Below are positions 39,690 to 64,000 of a stretch of DNA of 64,000 nucleotides, one piece after another. The notes beneath the pieces were generated by a model. The model searched no databases and had not been told where the DNA came from. It saw only the letters and a list, made by a program, of their open reading frames with translations. The position numbers were made by a program, and so were the translations under genes. Source of the stretch: Amorphochlora amoebiformis (lineage: Eukaryota; Cercozoa; Chlorarachniophyceae); assembly GCA_054601695.1 (NCBI GenBank), contig BAAHQB010000092.1, positions 1 to 64,000 on the forward strand, read 5' to 3'. Positions within the stretch are counted from its first letter, which is position 1, and every line of letters starts with the position of its first letter.

Positions 39690-40882
39690 TATATATGTGT
39701 GTATATATAATATCATTCGTAGAACCTGGAGCAAGAGGACGTAATTTTGTGGATTGATGGTTGTGGAATGGGCACGAATGTCCTTGATCACTTCAAGAGA
39801 CTTTTTCATGCTTATGCAACCTTTGTCAATAACCATAATTAGGCTACGAACCACCGACGGATAATCGTTGACGTCCACGGCCTGTGTACAAATTGAAGCA
39901 ATAATCTTACTCATTACAATGTAGCCCAAAAAGCATACGCAGCTGGATTATCAGAGGGGGGCGAGCACAGGGTTTCAAGGGGCCTTCATGTATGTCTATT
40001 AAATGTAACCCCGAGTGAGTGTTTAGCCAAGTCGAATGCAAGGTGTTGGAACTTCAGAGGAAGGGCTAGATCGCTCAGAGCTCCGAGGATGGCCACCTGA
40101 TGTATCATTCTCATGTTTAGGCTAGAGGATGCTAAGTTAGAACCATCGTCAGGGCTGACGATGGCCAACTGATGTATCATTCTTATGTTTCGGCTGGGGG
40201 TTGAGGATTAGGCAGAGATTTAAACTTACAAGGTGTTTACTGGACTCATCCAGAATTTCCTTGAAAGCGTCCACTAACATGCGAATCTGGTATATGAATC
40301 ATAATCACGAGATGATGCCCCGTAGACCCATGAATCCTTTTCTATTGGCTTCTAAACTTAACCCTATCATACTTATTCTGACCTCCTCTATAGTGTCCCC
40401 TGCGATGTGCGGAATGAGATGAATGAGATTCTTCTTGTATTTGTCCTCGAGGGACATCATCACCATCACCACTTTGGACGTCACCACAGGATGCGGGCTA
40501 ATGACAACAATCATCGGAAACCGCACGTCGACTGCTCGGTATCTTGAAGGGAGGTCGAGGGTCGATCAATACGGTTGAGGGAAAACAAAACAACCTTGCA
40601 TTGGTTGCGAGAATACGCAAGAGCCTCTGCGTGTCCTTCACCGCCCCCATCGACGCACATTCTGCAAACGCATAAACGCGCGTCAAAATCAAACCGAACT
40701 GTGTAATCAAACCAAACTGTATGAGGAGAAAAAGTGCATATCGAGTAATAAGCACCAAGCACATCGTTCAAGAGATCCTCTACAGCCGTGATCATAGTGT
40801 CGGCGTCCTGTAGGAGAGTCGCGCCATTCCTCTCCCACGCGCCAACCGACCTCATCTGGCGGGTCGATGTTTGAAAAATCAC
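30507..40882 (-). CDS. FANCI: Fanconi anemia group I protein (FANCI) homologue, about 15 exons, N-terminus not found
   Basis: FANCI pairs with FANCD2 to clamp DNA in interstrand-crosslink repair. Exons in coding order: 40756-40882, 40595-40661, 40383-40542, 40230-40286, 40010-40096, 39726-39881, 38742-38816, 36974-38649, 34782-35946, 33777-34181, 32203-33039, about 32045-32123, about 30963-31053, about 30681-30800 and 30507-30605. Phases agree through 32203; the last junctions are approximate. By eye it follows human FANCI in order: [105 protein letters not shown] and [19 protein letters not shown]. Basic nuclear-localisation-like runs (SRKRKK, RRRRRKK) lie in the 34782-35946 exon. About 80 N-terminal residues and about 50 near the C-terminus are unassigned. 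Introns in the 32-34, 36 and 39 kb regions are AT microsatellite. Confidence 0.85.
40086..40193. repeat. Duplicated splice-acceptor segment in FANCI intron
   Basis: About 33 bp around the acceptor of the exon ending at 40096 (containing GATGGCCACCTGATGTATC) recurs at about 40159-40191 as GATGGCCAACTGATGTATC, followed by similar sequence. The second copy is a decoy acceptor upstream of the functional one. Confidence 0.75.
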
Positions 40883-41089
40883 CTAAAAATAAATTTTACA
40901 CGTGTCTGGTGAGCAATTTACACGTGTAGGATATCCTAATATATGATATATACAACATGTAGATATTTGATATATATAACTCTTATTATCTGTATATCTT
41001 CATACCAATAAGTTGTAAAAAATTCAAAAAATGCGCAGGGTGGGGTCGACGAGGCGAACTTGCTTCACTTATGGCCCTTGTCACTTCGA
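40883..41089. promoter_or_regulatory. Short divergent intergenic region between FANCI and the Tyr/Cys-tail gene
   Basis: 207 bp, AT-rich, between the first recognised FANCI exon and the ATG of the plus-strand gene. The missing FANCI N-terminal exon would have to lie here or antisense to the next gene. TACACGTGT occurs twice (near 40898 and 40920). No defined promoter element can be claimed. Confidence 0.4.
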
Positions 41090-44381
<3,292 letters not shown>

Positions 44382-45120
44382 CGTGCATACGGCTAGCACT
44401 ACATTATGTAGCACATACTAGCATGTTTGAGAAAATCTTTAGTTATTAGACATCGTACATTACTAGCATTCGTCTAGGTCTGTAGGTCTATGCATCAGGT
44501 ATCGTGTATTACAAGTAGACAGTGTTAATTATACTGCTACAAAGTACACACGTGTTACACGCGACAATAACTAGTGGTACTAGATCACTTCGTTGCGAGT
44601 ATACGACTCTAGACGACTCGTACGAATGTAACCTAAGTAATTATTTATTAACTGTTTCAAGATCGCATGACGAACTTGCAACTAATTAATCTAGTAATTT
44701 TTCGAATCCTTCACTGTAGTTGTCTAAATTTACAGTACCGTTAGATGGTTCAATAGTCTAATATATATATACTAGATATATATAATCGAGAATAGTTCCC
44801 AAGTTCTAGAGTTTCGTTTCATTAGAGGCTACAAAAGTCTAGAAACTAAGTGAATACTCAGCTAATCGCATAATGTTTTGAACCGTCTACGCTAGTAAAG
44901 ACTATCTGTATCCTGTGATGAAAGGGCCGTGTTGCCTGTTGGTGTAATTTTGGGAAAATCGTTAGAAACACACCAACAATGGCATTGATGCTCTAAAGGG
45001 TTGACGTTAGAATCCCGGTACTAACGGGGCCTTAGCAAGTGTACGTGAGCGCTTTTAGATATATTCACATATGAAAAATTTGATATGTGTGTAATGTACA
45101 TATGTAGTGGGTGTATAACT
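44382..45120. other. Complex CTAG-rich spacer after the Tyr/Cys-tail gene
   Basis: No ORF or exon pair recognised. About 12 CTAG words by eye in 680 bp. An 8-bp perfect inverted repeat (GTTGGTGT at 44938-44945, ACACCAAC at 44969-44976) encloses a T/A-rich loop. The next gene candidates are on the minus strand, so this is again a convergent 3' spacer. Confidence 0.5.
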
Positions 45121-45207
45121 TCATATATATGTTAACGTTTTATATATTGTGACTGTATATATATATATATTTATTATATATATGCATACATACACATATT
45201 ATGTATA

Positions 45208-45260
<53 letters not shown>

Positions 45261-45364
45261 GAAGGTATAACCCATATATCTCTTATCTTTTCATTTATAT
45301 TACATGAAAATACATATGTATATATATATGTATATATATATATATGCATGTACATACACTATTG

Positions 45365-45413
<49 letters not shown>

Positions 45414-45495
45414 GTAACATGCATATTCCTGCTATATGATATATGTACATTTGCATACTAGATAGCATTACATATACATATAGAAATATATATGT

Positions 45496-45537
<42 letters not shown>

Positions 45538-45729
45538 CATACATATACTATATTTGCAATTATATATGCAACATAATAAGATAACATATTAATTCATATT
45601 TAGGATTAATATACATGTATATATATATATTTATATATAATATATACATATATATATATATATATATATGTATGTATAATATTTGTATTATTTACATTTA
45701 CATGTAATATATATATATATATGTATAGG

Positions 45730-45763
<34 letters not shown>

Positions 45764-45855
45764 AATATATATATATATATATTTATGCATATTGTATGTG
45801 CATACCTTTACATATATATATATATATATATATGTTTACATACATATGTATATTT

Positions 45856-45900
<45 letters not shown>

Positions 45901-46045
45901 TATATATATACTATATGCATGAAACTGTATCTTATATAAATATGTGTATCCACATGCAATTCTATACTATATATATATATATATATAAATACATATATAT
46001 ATATACACATACATATAAACAAATAATACAATACGATCTTTACTT

Positions 46046-46093
<48 letters not shown>

Positions 46094-46155
46094 TACACTT
46101 AGATATTTACATATACACACATACATACACACGAAAAAGCCTAGAAAGAGATTCT
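45121..46155. repeat. AT/GT microsatellite, no gene seen
   Basis: Almost continuous (AT)n with TATG/CATA interruptions. Short hydrophobic I/Y ORFs here are repeat translation. Confidence 0.8.
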
Positions 46156-46211
46156 ATCTCTCCCTCTCTCTCCCTCCTCTCTCTCTCCCTCTCTCTCCCT
46201 CTCTCTCCGTG

Positions 46212-46255
<44 letters not shown>

Positions 46256-46264
46256 TCCCTCCCT

Positions 46265-46299
<35 letters not shown>

Positions 46300-46372
46300 C
46301 TTCTCTCTCTCTATCATCTCTCTCCCTCCTTCTCTCTCTCTATCATCTCTCTCCCTCCTCTCTCTCTCCGTG

Positions 46373-46424
<52 letters not shown>

Positions 46425-46427
46425 CCT

Positions 46428-46466
<39 letters not shown>

Positions 46467-46512
46467 CATCCTTCTCTCTCTCTATCATCTCTCTCCCTCC
46501 TCTCTCTCCGTG

Positions 46513-46556
<44 letters not shown>

Positions 46557-46640
46557 TTTTTTTCTCTCTCTCTTTTTCTCTTTTTCTCTCTCTCTCTCTC
46601 TCTGTGTCTCTCTCTTATCTCTTACTTTTTCCTTCTCTTT
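46156..46640 (+). repeat. Polypyrimidine (CT)n tract with higher-order units
   Basis: Almost only C and T on the plus strand. A unit including TCTCTCCGTGTTCTCTCCTC recurs near 46203, 46371 and 46507, showing tandem growth of a block of roughly 140-170 bp. Immediately after it (46659-46710) is unique sequence with an exon-like frame ([13 protein letters not shown] before GTTTCC), not linked to any gene. Confidence 0.8.
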
Positions 46641-46707
46641 CGGTCCTTCGGTCCAGGAAACCCTGGAGCGTCAACATCAGAGTCCGTTGAGAGGTTTCCT
46701 GACATTC

Positions 46708-46760
<53 letters not shown>

Positions 46761-46784
46761 GTCAAAACATCGTGGGTCTATTAA

Positions 46785-46837
<53 letters not shown>

Positions 46838-46962
46838 GTAATAAATAGATATACACATATACATATACACCAAAATGTAGTTATTTATATACATATATAT
46901 ATATATATATTATATATATATATATATACATATAAATATATATATATATACAAACAGGGATT

Positions 46963-47303
46963 GGGTTAGGTTTAGGGTTATGGTTAGGGTTAGCGTTAGG
47001 GTTAAGGTTAGGTTTAGGGTTTAGTTAGGGTTAGGGTTTGGGTCGGCTTAGCGTTAGGGTTAGAGTTAATGTAAGGCTTGGGTTAGAGTTAGGGTTGTTT
47101 TAGGAAAAGTGTGTTAGGGTTCAGTTTTGGGCTTGGATCTGGTTGAGTTTTAGGGTTAGGGTTAGGGTTAGGGTTAAGGTTAGGGTTAGGATCAGATTAT
47201 TCATCATGTCTTAGTCCAAGGACCATTGACTGGTTAGGGTTAGGGTTAGGGTTAGGGTTAGGGTTAGGGTTAGGGTTAGGGTTAGGGTTAGGGTTAGGGT
47301 TAA
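46963..47303 (+). repeat. Degenerate then regular TTAGGG-type tract with one 44-bp box
   Basis: 46963-47190 is degenerate (GGTTTAGGG, GGCTTAGCG, GGTTAGAG variants). A box with ATGTCTTAGTCCAAGGACC lies at about 47191-47233, followed by about 11 near-perfect TTAGGG units to 47303. Not a chromosome end, because unique sequence follows. Confidence 0.85.
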
Positions 47304-47368
47304 GAGTGACGGTAAATGAATGTATACACAGGTGTGAGTGTGTGCATATATATGTAGGAAGATATTTG

Positions 47369-47399
<31 letters not shown>

Positions 47400-47408
47400 G
47401 CATAAATG

Positions 47409-47466
<58 letters not shown>

Positions 47467-47486
47467 TTTTACATATGTATGTGTGC

Positions 47487-47525
<39 letters not shown>

Positions 47526-47558
47526 TAAATATATGTAAACAAATGGAGGTATACAAGT

Positions 47559-47626
<68 letters not shown>

Positions 47627-47717
47627 TATTTACTCCTAAATGTAAATGTATATATATATATATATACTATACGTATATATATATGTATATATATACATAT
47701 GTATATATACAGAAAAC

Positions 47718-47861
47718 CGTATTTTTCACGCAGACTTGTAGCAAGATCCTGAAGGTCACCTATATATATATACAATATATATATATACAATATATACATA
47801 TATATATATATAATATATATATATACATATATATACATACACACATACATACACACATACA

Positions 47862-47896
<35 letters not shown>

Positions 47897-48575
47897 ATAT
47901 ATACATACACACATACACACATAAATACACACATACACAACAACGCCTACATCCATACATAACACACACAATCCCAACAATACCCCGGTTAGGGTTAGGG
48001 TTAGGGTTAGGGCTAGGGTTAGGGTTAGGGTTAGGGTTATGGTTAGGGTTAGGGTTAGGGTTAGGGTTAGGGTTAGGGTTAGGGTTAGGGTTAGGGTCAG
48101 ACTATTCAGCATGTCTTAGTCCAAGGACCATTGACTCGGTTAGGGTTATGGTTAGGGTTAGGGTTAGGGTAGGGGTTAGGGTTAGGATCAGACTATTCAG
48201 CATGTCTTAGTCCAAGGACCATTGACTCGGTTAGGGTTAGGGTTAGGGTTAGGGTTAGGGTTAGGGTTAGGGTTAGGCCTGTTGGTCCGTCGGACACGTT
48301 GAGACTTCTCATCGAGCTGTCAGATGCAAACGGATCGGATTCCGAGCGCATGTCAGGGTCTGTAGAGTTCTCGAAGCTGAGGATGTGAATGTATGTATTA
48401 AATGTGTATTTATATATATATATACATATATATATTTTTATATATATTATATATGTATATATGTATCGAAGCTGAGAGGAGGGGAGAGAGGGTGAGAGAA
48501 TATGAGAGTGTATATGCTTGTGTGTTATGTTTGTGTGGTATGTGAATGTATGTATTAAATGTATATATATATGTG

Positions 48576-48628
<53 letters not shown>

Positions 48629-48901
48629 ATGTGTACACATATGTATACGTTTCTGTGTTAAATATGTTTTTATGGGGTTTTATTAGATAGTTGTATGTAA
48701 CTATATATATGTATATATACATATATGTATATATGTTTGTGCTATATATATAGATGAATATATTTGTATATATGTATTTACATTACTAGATACCTAATAC
48801 ACAAAAACACACACACAAAACACATACACGCGTATCTATTCATGTTTATACACATACACACATATGCATACATATACACATATATATGTATACATTAACA
48901 A

Positions 48902-48949
<48 letters not shown>

Positions 48950-49112
48950 GTAATGCTATGTGTACAACATATGTGATATAAACATATTTATACTCATATA
49001 TAATATGTATATATATACATACATATGTATATATGTGTGTATATATATATATATATGTGTAAATATATATATACGTATATGTGTATATATATAATGTGCA
49101 CAATACATGCAA

Positions 49113-49154
<42 letters not shown>

Positions 49155-49212
49155 TATTCTATAATACTCTGAGGATAGCGAGATATTATTTCTTCTCCGC
49201 TTCTCCTGACTC
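47718..49212 (-). CDS. Minus-strand exon cluster, unrecognised gene (partial)
   Basis: Three candidate exons with GT..AG edges: 49168-49212 ([14 protein letters not shown]), 48298-48376 ([20 protein letters not shown], Ser/Asp-rich) and 47718-47759 ([13 protein letters not shown]). The first two join in phase through an Asp codon. The third joins in phase if an alternative donor inside 48298-48376 is used. The intron between the last two contains the 47987-48278 TTAGGG array. No start, stop or family recognised; it may belong with the next gene upstream. Confidence 0.4.
47987..48278 (+). repeat. TTAGGG array with two 44-bp boxes
   Basis: Near-perfect TTAGGG units interrupted by boxes at about 48097-48139 and 48187-48230, a spacing of 90 bp. 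Box sequence includes AGCATGTCTTAGTCC and AGGACCATTGACTCGG. Confidence 0.9.
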
Positions 49213-49243
49213 CTATATAATATATATATATATATATATATTA

Positions 49244-49284
<41 letters not shown>

Positions 49285-49433
49285 CCATATTCTAAAACAT
49301 GTTGCAAAACTCAACCAACATTCCACTCTCTCTATATATTTAATATATATATATATATTCTAGTATCGTGTCATCCAAATCAAGTATTTTTATCCTCTCT
49401 CTGAATATACATTAAATATACATTATATGTATG

Positions 49434-49489
<56 letters not shown>

Positions 49490-49594
49490 CATATGTATAC
49501 GTATGTATGTATATATACATATATCTATGTATATATATATATATATAAATATGTATATATACATATATGTATATATATGTATATATATACTTTA

Positions 49595-49630
<36 letters not shown>

Positions 49631-49690
49631 ACATGTAGATATAAATTTTGACATTTACATATTTATAGCTTTTCGTGAGTGTATAATATT

Positions 49691-49749
<59 letters not shown>

Positions 49750-49881
49750 CATACATATACACATATATTTATATATACATATATACACATATATTTATAT
49801 ATACATTTTACTCAACAAACACACACACACACAAAATACACACACACACAAACATAAAACAACACACCTCCGAAAACCACA

Positions 49882-61294
<11,413 letters not shown>

Positions 61295-61600
61295 CTTATA
61301 TATATATATACATATATATATATATTTAATATACAAAATCTATTTATGCATAAACATAAATATGTGTGTGATAAAAATATACAATATATATATATATACA
61401 TATATCTATGTATGTATATAGTGTGTATAATATATACATATACATATATATATATATATATTTGTTAATATACACACACACACACATATATATATATATA
61501 TGTATACATATGTATTTATATATACTGTAGTATACTACAGTAATATATATATATATATGCACATATATAATATACACATATATACATATACACATATATG

Positions 61601-61631
<31 letters not shown>

Positions 61632-61729
61632 GGAGTAGATACATATATACATACATCATGTAAGACATATATCCCCCAGATTGACTTAAGTCATAAAACA
61701 ACTTTTCATTCCCACAGACATTATAATTC

Positions 61730-61761
<32 letters not shown>

Positions 61762-61825
61762 CTAATACGTATATATATTATTCTATTCAGAGTTATATCG
61801 TTGTAATATACATGATTATACATGT

Positions 61826-61880
61826 TAGTGTAGGTATGTATTACTACGATAATGTTAGTGTAGGTATGTATTATTACGGT
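61826..61880. repeat. Two copies of a donor segment of about 28 bp
   Basis: ATGTTAGTGTAGGTATGTAT followed by TA(C/T)TACG recurs at about 61826 and 61853, next to the donor of candidate exon 61878-61920. Confidence 0.8.
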
Positions 61881-61975
61881 AATGGTGACGTATGGAGGGG
61901 GTTTGACGGGGAAGAAGAGACTGGAATAAATATAATAAATGCATAAACGTAAATAAACATACACAGGGAATCATC

Positions 61976-62033
<58 letters not shown>

Positions 62034-62267
62034 ACGTATGTATGTTTGTATATATGTGTATATACATGTTTATGTTTATATAATGTATATATATATATCA
62101 ATATATCTATATATATATATATATGTAAGTATGTATCACATATATATATATATATATATTTCCATATGTATATATATATATATACATAAATATATATATA
62201 TATATATATATATATTTCTATATATATATATACATATATATGTGTGTGTGTTTGTGTATGTCAACAT

Positions 62268-62655
<388 letters not shown>

Positions 62656-62749
62656 CATATATGCATATATTATATAATACGTACATATATACATATAAAG
62701 GTATATAGATATGTACATATATATATATATATATAATATATATATATAC

Positions 62750-62830
<81 letters not shown>

Positions 62831-63101
62831 ATCAATATATATATATATATATTTATATATATCATTACATGTTTATATACGTATAAACATACATAGATAT
62901 ACATACAACACATACATACAAAAAAGTGAGATTTAGGTATAAAAGCCGAGGTATGATTAGGTCAAAGAATGCTTTCGCAATCTCTCCTTAAGAAACCCCC
63001 GGCCTACGTGTTAATAGTTATCTAGATATACACGAAATGAATATTTAGAATACATATATATGTATATATATATATATGCTATGTATAATATACATAGATG
63101 T

Positions 63102-63140
<39 letters not shown>

Positions 63141-63221
63141 TTTATTTCGTGTTATACCTATGTATTACATACACATAGGTAACACACAAGATGTATGCAT
63201 AGAATATGCAATATGTATGTG

Positions 63222-63262
<41 letters not shown>

Positions 63263-63350
63263 ACTAGTAATATCAATGTTAAGGGTTGCTGACCATGCTT
63301 AAAATCGTCGCCACCATGCCCCTAGCCCATCCCGGCGCTCCCATGCCCCT

Positions 63351-63358
63351 TATATATA

Positions 63359-63431
<73 letters not shown>

Positions 63432-63506
63432 ATATATATAGATATACATATATATTATATATAGATATATATATATTATACATATGTATATATATATATA
63501 TATTTA

Positions 63507-63544
<38 letters not shown>

Positions 63545-63551
63545 CACACAC

Positions 63552-63586
<35 letters not shown>

Positions 63587-63764
63587 CATATATGTTAATA
63601 TGGGTTCGCATATCAGTTACATTATCAAAGGAGGGGGGAAAAGGTGTTGAAATCGGGTGAAGAGATAGACTTTTTTTTTAAATGTCGGCAGAAAAACATG
63701 AGAAGGTTCACTGATCTTGATGATATGTGTGTATATATGTGTGTTAATATATTACATATTGATG

Positions 63765-63795
<31 letters not shown>

Positions 63796-64000
63796 ATGTA
63801 TACATATACATATATATATTTTATATTTATATTTTTATATACATGTGAACTGTAGTGCACTGTAGCTTCCCCCTTATCAATATGTAATAAATCAACACAC
63901 ATTAAATATACATGTACAACTAGATCACCAGAGTTCTAATGTTTTTTTCCTCCTGACGTTGGAAAAAAGTTTATCTTTTCACCCAATTTTATCCCCCGCC
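63351..64000. other. AT microsatellite and unassigned unique sequence at window end
   Basis: 63351-63600 is (AT)n. 63600-63720 and 63845-64000 are unique but contain no exon with convincing edges and a frame I can connect. Confidence 0.5.

Noticed and set aside
47704-48278. Telomeric end of a chromosome
   Set aside because: Unique exon-like sequence lies on both sides of the arrays, so they are interstitial.
49360-49412. FCP1/HAD-like peptide [10 protein letters not shown] on the minus strand
   Set aside because: The DLDDT motif is attractive, but the exon has no GT donor, the phase from its neighbour gives a stop, and the surrounding sequence resembles an acceptor region.

Overview
The window is nuclear DNA from a eukaryote, most likely a protist or alga; I cannot name the species. 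Unique coding islands sit in a sea of (AT)n/(GT)n microsatellite. TTAGGG/CCCTAA-type tracts occur at about ten interior places. Genes are cut into many small exons with GT..AG introns made almost wholly of AT repeat. Stops are TAA, TAG and TGA, so the code looks standard. Almost all long uninterrupted ORFs are repeat translations; the real genes appear only after splicing, which I did by eye using splice-site phase and protein-family similarity.

Region 1 (1-25704) is one giant imperfect palindrome: two arms of about 12.4-12.7 kb around a single-copy spacer of about 0.58 kb (about 12456-13034). The left arm is already duplicated at base 1, so the palindrome may continue outside the window. Each arm carries a HAD-type hydrolase gene, a complete riboflavin kinase (RFK) gene and the 3' part of a TraB-domain gene. 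The palindrome centre cuts the TraB gene: both copies lack the 5' half, and only the right copy keeps one more exon, which lies in the spacer.

Region 2 (25705-30506) holds three plus-strand exons that either finish the right-hand HAD gene or belong to a 5'-partial gene, a long CT tract, telomere-like repeat and a CTAG/ACGT-rich non-coding stretch.

Region 3 (30507-44381) has a FANCI homologue (minus strand, about 15 exons) and, divergently, a three-exon gene for a secreted-looking protein with a Tyr/Cys-rich tail.

Region 4 (44382-64000) contains minus-strand exons of at least one long unrecognised gene (about 49882-61294, 14 exons with consistent phase), further exon candidates, long CT/GA/ATT tracts, and telomere-like arrays punctuated by a conserved box of about 44 bp that also flanks the palindrome centre.

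Two architectural patterns recur. (i) Short segments spanning exon/intron edges are copied 2-5 times beside the functional edge, with AT repeat between the copies. (ii) Spacers between convergent genes are complex, CTAG-rich sequence, whereas introns are AT microsatellite. No tRNA, rRNA, transposon or CRISPR array was recognised. Functionally the recognised genes are unrelated housekeeping genes (FMN synthesis, DNA crosslink repair, HAD hydrolysis, TraB), not a pathway.
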